Shown: piece after piece, positions 1-5,563 of the stretch
How the letters are laid out: every line of letters starts with the position of its first letter
Position numbering within the stretch: the first letter of the stretch is position 1
DNA from: Chloroflexota bacterium
GTDB taxonomy: Bacteria > Chloroflexota > Anaerolineae > SpSt-600
Reading direction: 5' to 3'
Assembly (NCBI GenBank): GCA_011041825.1
Contig: DRAO01000428.1
Span: forward strand, 1-10,925
DNA: 10,925 nt
The notes under the pieces: generated by a model
The model's database searches: none
Seen by the model: the letters and a program-made list of their open reading frames with translations, nothing else
What the model was told of the DNA's origin: nothing
Program-made: the position numbers and the translations under genes

Positions 1-289
1 CCACCCTCTTGCCGAGGAGGATACGCTCATCAATGCCTCCCACCGGGCGGAAATGGAGGTAGCCTTTCTCGTCAATATAGGTAATCATAAAACCTACTTC
101 ATCCATATGGGCGGAGAGCATCACCTTGAGGGGCGATTGCCCTTCCCCTTTCTTATAGGTGATGAGATTCCCCAGGCTATCCACGGAAATCTCATCCACA
201 TAGGGTTCCACATTCTCACGGATAATTCTGCGGACTTCATCTTCGCAACCGGATACGCCGATAGCCTCGGATAGCTGTTTTAAGAGCAC
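1..289 (-). CDS. M42 family metallo-aminopeptidase, N-terminal part (runs off left edge)
   Basis: Only the first 96 or so codons are in the window and no stop is reached. The translation opens LLKQLSEAIGVSGCEDEV and continues to a metal-binding segment, LSAHMDEVG, then VGGIDERILLGKRV. This is the same order as the complete M42 gene immediately upstream, to which it is roughly half identical over this stretch by eye. M42 enzymes are cytoplasmic dodecameric di-metal aminopeptidases that trim peptides; the His and Asp of HMD are metal-site residues. I chose a GTG start at 289 because GGGAGGAG lies about six bases before it and the reading frame matches the paralogue's start. It lies 78 bases downstream of the neighbouring gene's stop with no obvious promoter between, so co-transcription is likely. 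Substrate and the rest of the active site cannot be judged from this fragment. Confidence 0.88.
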   Translation of the reverse strand, partial: MLLKQLSEAIGVSGCEDEVRRIIRENVEPYVDEISVDSLGNLITYKKGEGQSPLKVMLSAHMDEVGFMITYIDEKGYLHFRPVGGIDERILLGKRV

Positions 290-367
290 GGTTTTCTCCT
301 CCCAAGTTTTTCTTCAGCACAGGGCTGGGGATTTCCGGGTAATTTCGTAAAGCAATATGAGCAGGCC

Positions 368-1420
368 CTAATCCAGCCGGATTTTCTCCAGGAAATCCTC
401 ATCCAGCCTGGCTATGAAGCTGGCCATAAGGTAGCCGGTGCGCTCAATGTCTTTCAGGGAAAGGGTCTCCACAGGAGTATGCATATAACGGAGAGGGATA
501 GAGAGCAAAGCTGTAGGGACGCCTTCCCGGGCTACCTGGATGGACCAGGCATCGGTACCGCTGCGGCCAGGCACCGGTTCGACCTGATAAGGTATCTCCA
601 ACTCCTTGGCTACCTCAACTAAAGCCTCCTGAAGGCGAGGGTGGAAGTTAGGGCCTACGGCAATGGCTGGTCCCTGGCCTATTTTCAGAGTTTCGGATTC
701 AGGGATACCGGGACTCTCTCCAAAGCCCACATCAACCGCTATAGCCAGGTCCGGGGCGATACCGTAAGCGCTGACCATAGCTCCCTTTAGCCCTACTTCC
801 TCCTGGGAAGTAGCAACGGCATACACATCGCTTTTATGCTTGGTGTGAGAAAGGTGCTCGAGACAGTGGATGAGCGCCGTTACCGAAGCCCTGTCATCAA
901 AGGCTTTACCTGAGGCCATATCGTTCTGAAGCTTGGTGAACTTCCCGACAAAGGCCACAAAATCGCCTACTCTAACCAGCTCCTTAACTTCTTCGCCGGA
1001 CAACCCCACATCTATGAAGAGTTCCTCCCTCGGGATTACCTTCTTGCGTTCCTCCCGGGAGAGGACGTGAGGTGGACGGCTGCCAATCACCCCTGGGAGG
1101 GGGCGCCTCCCATAGACGATGACCTCCTGCCCAAGGAGTATGCGGGTATCCACTCCTCCTACCGTGGTGAAGCGGATAAACCCCTCCTCGATTTCAGAGA
1201 CCATTAACCCTACCTCATCCATATGAGCAGCCAGCATAATGCGGGGAGGTCTCTGAGCTCCTACCCCCCTCTTGAGGGCAATCACATTACCCAGCGCATC
1301 GGTCTTTATTTCATCAGCGTATTTGCTGAGTTCTTCGCCGAGGATGCGGGCCACTTCTGATTCGTTCCCGGAAATCCCCACGGCTTCGGAGAGTCTCTTT
1401 AAGATTTGAGTTGTATCCAC
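368..1420 (-). CDS. M42 family metallo-aminopeptidase
   Basis: A 350-residue protein, the usual M42 length. All expected active-site segments are present: LAAHMDEVG (His66, Asp68), SGKAFDDR (bridging Asp175), TSQEEVGLKGA (catalytic Glu207, metal ligand Glu208), AVDVG (Asp230) and RYMHTPVE (His314). It should therefore be a cytosolic di-metal (Zn/Co) aminopeptidase. Relatives are variously named glutamyl aminopeptidase, tetrahedral aminopeptidase or, misleadingly, endoglucanase M; sequence alone does not fix the substrate. Start is GTG at 1420, preceded by GGTGGAGG, and stop is TAG. It sits directly upstream of a second M42 gene on the same strand. A promoter (TTGCCA-16-TATAAT) lies just before it and implies a very short leader. 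The family call is firm; the specificity is open. Confidence 0.95.
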   Translation of the reverse strand: MDTTQILKRLSEAVGISGNESEVARILGEELSKYADEIKTDALGNVIALKRGVGAQRPPRIMLAAHMDEVGLMVSEIEEGFIRFTTVGGVDTRILLGQEVIVYGRRPLPGVIGSRPPHVLSREERKKVIPREELFIDVGLSGEEVKELVRVGDFVAFVGKFTKLQNDMASGKAFDDRASVTALIHCLEHLSHTKHKSDVYAVATSQEEVGLKGAMVSAYGIAPDLAIAVDVGFGESPGIPESETLKIGQGPAIAVGPNFHPRLQEALVEVAKELEIPYQVEPVPGRSGTDAWSIQVAREGVPTALLSIPLRYMHTPVETLSLKDIERTGYLMASFIARLDEDFLEKIRLD

Positions 1421-1441
1421 GGGCTTTAACCTCCACCTGGT

Positions 1442-1469
1442 ATTATACAGCTAATTTCCATAATGGCAA
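1442..1469 (-). promoter_or_regulatory. Promoter for the tandem M42 genes
   Basis: On the minus strand TTGCCA (1469-1464) is followed after 16 bases by a perfect TATAAT (1447-1442). Transcription would begin near 1435, giving a leader of about 15 bases that barely includes the Shine-Dalgarno sequence. Consensus match only; no experimental support. Confidence 0.55.
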
Positions 1470-1474
1470 ATGGA

Positions 1475-1535
1475 GAGGGTGTTGAAAAACTCCGGGGTTG
1501 GAAACTACTCCGCATGGCACTTATTCAACACCCTC
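1475..1535. repeat. 61-bp element with perfect 12-bp inverted ends
   Basis: GAGGGTGTTGAA at 1475-1486 is exactly inverted at 1524-1535, with 37 bases between. It lies between the divergent M42 and DUF3842 promoters. The end sequence GTGTTGAAAAA recurs exactly at 5570-5580. The arrangement resembles an insertion-sequence end or miniature element; as a hairpin it would be rather loose. No transposase is present and no target duplication was identified, so the mobile origin is inference. Confidence 0.45.
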
Positions 1536-1548
1536 ACCGGAAAGCTTT

Positions 1549-1577
1549 TTGACAGAACCTCTGGCAGATGTTAAAAT
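1549..1577 (+). promoter_or_regulatory. Promoter for the DUF3842 gene
   Basis: TTGACA (1549-1554), a 17-base spacer and TAAAAT (1572-1577) form a near-consensus sigma70-type promoter. Transcription would begin about 1584, leaving a leader of roughly 32 bases before the ATG at 1616. Confidence 0.65.
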
Positions 1578-1615
1578 TGTGACTGTTGCCAAGATCGAGA
1601 GAGAGGTGCGATGTT

Positions 1616-2074
1616 ATGGTTATAGCCGTTGTAGACGGACTCGGAGGAGGGATAGGCGCTCAGATAATCAGCCAATTGCGTCAGGAATTGCCCCTCGATG
1701 TGGAAATCATCGCCCTTGGGACCAATGCTGTAGCCACGGATAGGATGATGAAAGCCAGGGCTAACCGAGGGGCCAGTGGTGAGAATGCCATCCGCATTTC
1801 CATCAGGGAAGCCGACTTCATAATCGCTCCTCTGAGTGTCCTCATCCCTCACTCTATGCTGGGGGAGGTAACCCCCGGCATTGCCGAGGCTGTGGCTCTG
1901 GCCCCTGGGCACAAACTGCTCCTGCCCATCACTCAGCCTCGATTGGAAATAATGGGATTGGAGTGGAAACCCCTCACCAAACAGATAAGCGAGGCCATCC
2001 AAATTATCAGGGAAAAAACCGGCCTTATCCCCCCTGTTCTTCCTGAAGAGCCTCAGGATGAAAGGAAAACGTAA
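1616..2074 (+). CDS. DUF3842 family protein
   Basis: A 152-residue protein. It begins MVIAVVDGLGGGIGAQI, a Rossmann-like glycine-rich opening. Conserved blocks typical of DUF3842 follow: EIIALGTNAVATDRMMKA, ANRGASGENAIRI, ADFIIAPLSVLIPHSMLGE and TPGIAEAVA. The function of this family is unknown; the glycine-rich start suggests nucleotide binding, which is inference. I chose ATG 1616 rather than the earlier in-frame TTG at 1586 because GAGAGG lies about nine bases before it and the family pattern starts at MVIAV. The gene is monocistronic: its own promoter lies upstream, and a strong hairpin terminator separates it from the convergent response-regulator gene. Family assignment is from recalled sequence patterns. 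Confidence 0.85.
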   Translation: MVIAVVDGLGGGIGAQIISQLRQELPLDVEIIALGTNAVATDRMMKARANRGASGENAIRISIREADFIIAPLSVLIPHSMLGEVTPGIAEAVALAPGHKLLLPITQPRLEIMGLEWKPLTKQISEAIQIIREKTGLIPPVLPEEPQDERKT

Positions 2075-2174
2075 GCTTTTCGTAAGGTAATCGTCAAGAA
2101 AAGCCCCCGATTTTGGGGTATTATAGAGAACGGGGTGTAGGGGGCAAGGCCAGCGACCCTGGATTCTCCTCCTT

Positions 2175-2216
2175 AATTACAAAGCCGAGGGTAAAGATGC
2201 CCTCGGCTTTGTAATT
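2175..2216. terminator. Bidirectional hairpin terminator
   Basis: A perfect 17-bp stem (2175-2191 with 2200-2216) closes an 8-base loop between the convergent DUF3842 and response-regulator genes. The stem is GC-rich in the centre (GCCGAGGG) and ends in AATT/AATT on either side, so it can act in both directions. Its right edge touches the TAA stop of the minus-strand gene. Confidence 0.8.
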
Positions 2217-3100
2217 TATGACCTCCCTTCGACATTGATAACGGATACAAGTTCCAATGGCTCCGTAGCCTTCTCAATATCTTTCAACGAACGGTGAACT
2301 TGCTGGTCCAGCAATGCCTTCCCCATCTTTACCTTGATAATGGGGGAACCCTCCTCCGCAGGCAAGCGAGCAAATTCCCCGGCAGGGAAGAAGAAACTCA
2401 CGGTCTTACCAATCCTCTCCCGCAGGGTGGCTTCTATTCTATCAGCCTCTCGTGAGGGAATGACAAGGAGGAAATCGGCTTCACCGAGAAGCCCGGTTAT
2501 CTTCCTCCCACTAGTGTGACGGTTCAGTGCATTGTTGATGACCAAAGCCACTGCCCTGAGAAGGTCATCGCCTGCTACAAAGCCATAGAAATCCCGGAAG
2601 TCTTCTATCCCCTGGAGCACAATTCTCAAAGCGACCCATCGCCCCTTCTTGATGGTTGAGAAGAGTTCATCCTTCAGGGCCTCTCTCCTAAGCAAATTGG
2701 TTATAGGGTCAAAAGGGCGAGGGCGTTGCAAGGCTTTAATCGCATTGCTTACCCTCAGCCCCAATTCTTCCAAATCAAACGGCTTTGTTATGTAATCCAC
2801 AGCCCCCAGTTTCAGGCCCCGAAGGCGATAATCCCGGTTAGTAAGCTCAGTGAGGAAGACCACCCCCACCTGCCTTGTCCGTACATTCTGTTGGAGATGC
2901 CGTACCACTTCGTATCCATCAATGTCGGGGAGCCGGATGTCTTGGATGACTATCTCCGGGACCCAGTCACGACAGATAGATACGGCCTCCTCACCCAGAT
3001 GGGTCACTTTCACCTCGTAGCCTCTGGATTCGAAGTAATCACCGAGAGTCTCGGCCAATTCCACGTCATCTTCAACGATAAGGATTCGCCCTTCGGCCAT
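2216..3100 (-). CDS. Response regulator: receiver domain plus degenerate GGDEF domain
   Basis: A 294-residue protein and the last gene of the six-gene operon. Residues 4-122 form a complete receiver domain: acidic pocket Glu10/Asp11/Asp12, phospho-acceptor Asp54 (IQDIRLPD), Thr84 (FLTEL) and Lys106 (ITKPF). Residues 130-260 have the GGDEF-domain layout, opening with DPITNLLRREAL. The signature motif, however, is GEADF at 206-210, and the substrate half-site is not recognisable. Diguanylate cyclase activity is therefore unlikely, and the domain may bind a nucleotide or a protein partner instead. There is no DNA-binding domain. Start is ATG 3100, with AGGTG five bases upstream; a longer in-frame extension to 3172 would overlap the V4R gene and lacks family-like sequence. 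It lies 13 bases after the V4R stop. No histidine kinase is visible nearby. Confidence 0.9.
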   Translation of the reverse strand: MAEGRILIVEDDVELAETLGDYFESRGYEVKVTHLGEEAVSICRDWVPEIVIQDIRLPDIDGYEVVRHLQQNVRTRQVGVVFLTELTNRDYRLRGLKLGAVDYITKPFDLEELGLRVSNAIKALQRPRPFDPITNLLRREALKDELFSTIKKGRWVALRIVLQGIEDFRDFYGFVAGDDLLRAVALVINNALNRHTSGRKITGLLGEADFLLVIPSREADRIEATLRERIGKTVSFFFPAGEFARLPAEEGSPIIKVKMGKALLDQQVHRSLKDIEKATEPLELVSVINVEGRS

Positions 3101-3113
3101 TCTTACACCTGCC

Positions 3114-3743
3114 TTAGCCTTCTTTAGGCTTCTTAGGGATGATGAACTCGCATACGGGGTCACCGGCGGCAATACATTTAACCTCTTCTACATCGAATTC
3201 CTTGCCCCCGCTGACCCACCTGAGCCCCTCTATGAGCAGGCCCAAAGCGGCATAACATACGGGCTTATCAGAACGGCGGCCATAGCACACAGGGCATACC
3301 TCGATAATATAGGCAAAATGGTCTCCTCTGTCTTCCACCCTGGTAACCTGATCGCTAAAACGGTTGAAGACATCCGCCATAGCCTTCAGGCCCATACCCA
3401 TTTTCACCTTTAAGGGAAGCAACCTGAAGGCGGCATCGGCCACCCCTGCTACAGCCCCGAATTCCTTCAGCCCCTTGTCAAAGGAAGCCCGGGACGCCCT
3501 GAGGGCCAGCCCTCTGCCTCCTCGTGGGCCGTACATATCCTCCAGGGCCTGGTTAATAGCGGCAAAATCTTCAAAGGGAAAAGCCTTGTCCAGGTTGTTA
3601 GGCGGATAGTTATCTATAAGGTGTGGTAATTTGGCCAAGTTTAGGACGGCGCTCAGGCCATTACGGCCCATTACTTCCTCAAGGGTTTCCAGGTATATCC
3701 GTACTATCTTATTGGGGTAGAAAAGCTTTCTCTCCTCAGCCAC
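3114..3743 (-). CDS. V4R (4-vinyl reductase) domain protein
   Basis: A 209-residue soluble protein. The C-terminal part (about 80-202) matches the V4R domain, ending in the characteristic VKCIAAGDPVCEFII. V4R domains bind small hydrophobic ligands or metals and occur in regulators as sensory modules. The N-terminal 80 residues (with IVRIYLETLEEVMG and LDKAFPFEDF) look like the helical part often seen before V4R in such sensors. Five cysteines (150, 153, 163, 190, 198) cluster in the domain, with a CPVC motif, so metal or Fe-S binding or redox sensing is plausible; that is inference. Start is GTG 3743, with GGGAGG six bases upstream. It sits between the roadblock gene (23-base gap) and the response regulator (13-base gap), suggesting a signal-input role. 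Confidence 0.88.
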   Translation of the reverse strand: MAEERKLFYPNKIVRIYLETLEEVMGRNGLSAVLNLAKLPHLIDNYPPNNLDKAFPFEDFAAINQALEDMYGPRGGRGLALRASRASFDKGLKEFGAVAGVADAAFRLLPLKVKMGMGLKAMADVFNRFSDQVTRVEDRGDHFAYIIEVCPVCYGRRSDKPVCYAALGLLIEGLRWVSGGKEFDVEEVKCIAAGDPVCEFIIPKKPKEG

Positions 3744-3766
3744 TTTTAACCTCCCGGGGTTAAGTT

Positions 3767-4141
3767 TTACAGAAGCTTGGCCAAATCATCGGCAGCCCTC
3801 CTCATATCCAGGAAGAGAAGGCCAAGCTTGGCTTCCTTGCGGGCAAGAACAGTTAGAACTGCATCCTCTCCCACGGACATCAGGACGACATAGCCTTCAT
3901 CACCTTTTATGTAAACCTGATTTAGGGTGCCACGCCCTAGCTCACTGGAAATCCTCTCACCGAGGGAGAGCATAGCTGCCGACATAGCTGAGACCCTGTC
4001 TTCTTCTACGTCAGCAGGCAAAGCAGAGGCGATTATCAATCCGTCCACGCTCACCACTGCTGATGCTTCTATATCCGGGGTGCTTGCCTGCAGTTCCTTA
4101 AGGCGTTGTATTATTTGTTCAGTGCGAGTCTTGGGCGCCAT
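3767..4141 (-). CDS. Roadblock/LC7 domain protein
   Basis: A 124-residue, single-domain protein. Residues 8-115 follow the roadblock/LC7 fold pattern: an N-terminal helix (IIQRLKELQ), strand EASAVVSVDGLIIAS, helix DRVSAMSAAMLSLGERISSEL, strands NQVYIKGDEGYVVLMSVG and AVLTVLAR, then a C-terminal helix. Bacterial members (MglB-like) form dimeric scaffolds, often for Ras-like GTPases such as MglA. No GTPase gene is in the window, so its partner may be the V4R or response-regulator protein encoded next to it; this is inference. ATG 4141 is preceded by AAGGAGGTGA, the full anti-Shine-Dalgarno complement, and lies inside the end of the upstream gene (31-base overlap), so translation may be coupled. 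Confidence 0.9.
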   Translation of the reverse strand: MAPKTRTEQIIQRLKELQASTPDIEASAVVSVDGLIIASALPADVEEDRVSAMSAAMLSLGERISSELGRGTLNQVYIKGDEGYVVLMSVGEDAVLTVLARKEAKLGLLFLDMRRAADDLAKLL

Positions 4142-4347
4142 AGAGTCACCTCCTTAAAAAATTTTTTGTGCAACTGGCTTGCAAACTGCGATAGGGAATT
4201 AGCCTTGATGGAAAGAACTGCGCTCTCCTCCTCTGGAGATAAATTTAAAGTCCCAAGGACATCCTCAGGCTGATGCAGTAACCTGTACTCAAATTCCTTA
4301 TCAATTATAGCCTTTCCTACTAATTCTTGCAAGGCTTCTTTAGCCAT
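4111..4347 (-). CDS. Small protein resembling the Os1348/NHLP leader-peptide clan
   Basis: A 78-residue protein. Its body, VGKAIIDKEFEYRLLHQP followed by EDVLGTLNLSPEEESAVLSI and a helix NSLSQFASQLHKKF, has the pattern of the Os1348/Franean1_4349 proteins: 'a-x-DxxFrxxLlxdPxxxLxxxxLtpEExxal'. These are related to the nitrile-hydratase-like leaders of some RiPP precursors. The tail after residue 60 (KEVTLWRPRLALNK) has no cysteine, serine-rich or glycine-rich core, and no maturation enzyme is nearby, so a precursor role is doubtful. A small regulatory or partner protein is equally possible. ATG 4347 follows GGGAGGG by four bases and overlaps the DUF5317 stop by eight bases. Its 3' end overlaps the roadblock gene by 31 bases. 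The clan assignment is from a recalled pattern and needs a profile search. Confidence 0.75.
   Translation of the reverse strand: MAKEALQELVGKAIIDKEFEYRLLHQPEDVLGTLNLSPEEESAVLSIKANSLSQFASQLHKKFFKEVTLWRPRLALNK
4146..4155 (-). promoter_or_regulatory. Full-length Shine-Dalgarno site of the roadblock gene
   Basis: AAGGAGGTGA on the minus strand is a full ten-base match to the 16S rRNA 3' end, four bases from the ATG. It is embedded in the last codons of the upstream small gene, suggesting that the roadblock protein is made at a higher level than its neighbours. Confidence 0.75.
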
Positions 4348-4912
4348 TATCCCTCCCTCTTCTGAGAGTTTTAAAGAAAAAATAAAAGACCCCCACCCCT
4401 GCCAGCACATCTCCTGGACTGAAAACAGAAGTTATCGGACAGGGCGGGGGGATAACAAATACATCTGTAAGGAACCAGAGCTTTGTCTTCTCCCTGCTCA
4501 GGATAACGTCTTTGGTGGCCTTGACCTTAACCCACTCCTTGGGCTCATCCACCAGATTTAACTGGCCTGCTCTCTCGAGGGCTTCGACGGTCACAGGCAT
4601 AAAACCTCCATTAGCCACGATGACTGTGAAATTGAGCAGCACTCCTAAGAGAATCAGATAGGCCCCGTTGAGATGGCGATTCAGCCAGAGGAAGATTATC
4701 AGAAGCAAGTAAGAGATTATAAGGATGATGCCTCGCCAATCCCAGGGCCCGGATAATTCGCCATAAAAGGAGTAAATGATCCACCCTTGAACGAGGAAAA
4801 CCCCGATTACAAGCCACCCAGCCCTTACCTTAACCAGAGCCAGGTGGCTTAATCTCCCTCCGCACAGGAGCGCTCCTATTACAGCCGCTGTAAAAGCAAC
4901 TATTAATATCAA
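4340..4912 (-). CDS. DUF5317 family integral membrane protein
   Basis: A 190-residue membrane protein. Hydrophobic helices are seen at about 2-17, 31-49, 60-77, 83-103 and 165-182. Between the fourth and fifth lies the family signature: NGGFMPV (101-107), then a soluble loop ending VILSREKTKLWFLTD and VFVIPPP. This matches DUF5317, a family of unknown function. An in-frame TAA lies immediately before the TTG at 4912, so TTG (or a later codon) must be the start; its ribosome site is weak. The gene lies 23 bases after the 40-residue peptide gene, and its translation may depend on that gene. Its stop overlaps the next gene's start (ATGGCTAA). Its place in the operon suggests it is the membrane component of the module, which is inference. 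Confidence 0.85.
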   Translation of the reverse strand: MILIVAFTAAVIGALLCGGRLSHLALVKVRAGWLVIGVFLVQGWIIYSFYGELSGPWDWRGIILIISYLLLIIFLWLNRHLNGAYLILLGVLLNFTVIVANGGFMPVTVEALERAGQLNLVDEPKEWVKVKATKDVILSREKTKLWFLTDVFVIPPPCPITSVFSPGDVLAGVGVFYFFFKTLRRGRDNG

Positions 4913-4935
4913 TTAGCGAAACCCGGGGTTAATCT

Positions 4936-5058
4936 TTACGGTGGCGCAGCCCCTCCAGGTCCACTGAAATTAACCGGCGCACCGCTGGCTAGAAGCAAAG
5001 CCAATATAACTAGCAGGACGTAAATCACCTGCCAGTAAGCACGACGCATCCCCTTCAT
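4936..5058 (-). CDS. 40-residue single-helix membrane or secreted peptide
   Basis: First gene of the six-gene operon, too short for most gene callers. The peptide has a positively charged start (MKGMRRAYWQ), a hydrophobic core (VIYVLLVILALLLASGA) and a 13-residue Gly/Pro/Ala tail, PVNFSGPGGAAPP. It could be a one-helix membrane protein with its tail outside, or be cut near ASG/A to release a short peptide; there is no lipobox cysteine. The coding call rests on ATG 5058 with AAGGAGGGGGTG five bases upstream, a promoter about 34 bases upstream, and close linkage to DUF5317 (23 bases). The longer in-frame reading up to 5313 crosses the cooT terminator and the promoter, so it is not used. I do not recognise a family. 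Confidence 0.7.
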   Translation of the reverse strand: MKGMRRAYWQVIYVLLVILALLLASGAPVNFSGPGGAAPP

Positions 5059-5062
5059 ATGG

Positions 5063-5074
5063 CACCCCCTCCTT
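5063..5074 (-). promoter_or_regulatory. Strong Shine-Dalgarno site deciding the start of the 40-residue peptide
   Basis: AAGGAGGGGGTG on the minus strand ends about four to five bases before ATG 5058. It supports translation from this ATG rather than from the upstream in-frame reading. Confidence 0.7.
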
Positions 5075-5091
5075 GAAGATTTCTTTAGGGC

Positions 5092-5102
5092 ATTATAACA
5101 CC
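5092..5102 (-). promoter_or_regulatory. Extended -10 promoter of the six-gene operon
   Basis: On the minus strand the sequence TGTTATAAT contains a perfect TATAAT (5097-5092) preceded by the TGN extension. No good -35 is found at the usual spacing, which fits an extended -10 promoter. It lies between the cooT terminator and the peptide gene, 34 bases before its ATG. Confidence 0.6.
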
Positions 5103-5190
5103 CATCACTCACAAAATACTCACATATACGCCGCCTCTTCCATAGAAGTGTGGAGCTACCTAAAACCGCACAAAAAGCGGAATCCTCCCA

Positions 5191-5240
5191 AAATAAAAAA
5201 AGCCACGGAGGTTCACATTGCGCCCTTAAGCCTCCGTGGC
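5191..5240 (-). terminator. Rho-independent terminator of cooT
   Basis: Read on the minus strand, GCCACGGAGG (5240-5231), a 19-base loop and CCTCCGTGGC (5211-5202) form a perfect 10-bp stem followed by TTTTTTTATTT. It lies 26 bases after the cooT stop and separates cooT from the operon downstream. Confidence 0.85.
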
Positions 5241-5266
5241 GTTTCCCAGCTTTCAACAACTTTGAC

Positions 5267-5461
5267 TTACGATTCGGCCTTCTCGAGGACCAGGATATGC
5301 CTGATGAAATCAATGCGCTTAATAATGCCTTTGATAAGCTTCTGCTCGCCGAGCAAATTCACCAGCAAGAGCTTGTCATCTTCAGGTTGCACCAGGACTA
5401 CATCTCGCATCACTTCTTCCTGGCGGTCATCGGTTACCAGAAAAACCGTTGCTTCGCACAT
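5267..5461 (-). CDS. cooT: CooT family nickel-binding protein
   Basis: A 64-residue protein beginning MCEATVFLVTDDRQEEVMRD. It continues with VVLVQPEDDKLLLVNLLGEQKLI and a basic/hydrophobic C-terminal strand (KRIDFIRHILVLEK). This is the CooT pattern: Cys2 immediately after the start Met, an acidic middle and the invariant-looking NLLGEQK. Characterised CooT is a small dimer binding Ni(II) through the N-terminal Met-Cys region and assists carbon-monoxide dehydrogenase maturation. Many genomes carry CooT-like proteins apart from CODH genes, as here. ATG 5461 is preceded by AGGAG, and a longer in-frame reading to 5503 would destroy the N-terminal Cys2 placement. It has its own promoter and terminator, so it is monocistronic. 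Its role in this organism is uncertain. Confidence 0.85.
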   Translation of the reverse strand: MCEATVFLVTDDRQEEVMRDVVLVQPEDDKLLLVNLLGEQKLIKGIIKRIDFIRHILVLEKAES

Positions 5462-5534
5462 TCTTTCCGCTCCTAAACCGCCAGATGCCTCAAGTAGAAG
5501 CACCAGGCAGCTAACTTTTCTGGAAGCATCACTA

Positions 5535-5563
5535 ATGATACACCAAGATTACCCCTTTGTCAA
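5535..5563 (-). promoter_or_regulatory. Promoter of cooT
   Basis: On the minus strand TTGACA (5563-5558), exactly 17 bases and TATCAT (5540-5535). Transcription would begin about 5528, giving a leader of roughly 66 bases before ATG 5461. Confidence 0.7.

Noticed and set aside
53..274. Open frame on the plus strand at the left edge
   Set aside because: It is antisense to the partial M42 gene, whose minus-strand translation carries clear family motifs.
1498..2002. Open frames on both strands overlapping the DUF3842 gene (1498-1743 plus, 1571-2002 minus)
   Set aside because: No family resemblance and no credible ribosome sites; the DUF3842 frame explains the region.
2105..2118. CCCC-GATTTT-GGGG hairpin after the DUF3842 gene
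   Set aside because: Only four pairs and no T-run; the 17-bp hairpin at 2175-2216 is a far better terminator.
2726..3127. 133-residue plus-strand frame
   Set aside because: Antisense to the receiver domain, which has all its catalytic residues on the minus strand.
4936..5313. 125-residue reading extending the 40-residue peptide upstream
   Set aside because: It would run through the cooT terminator and the operon promoter; the strong ribosome site lies at ATG 5058.
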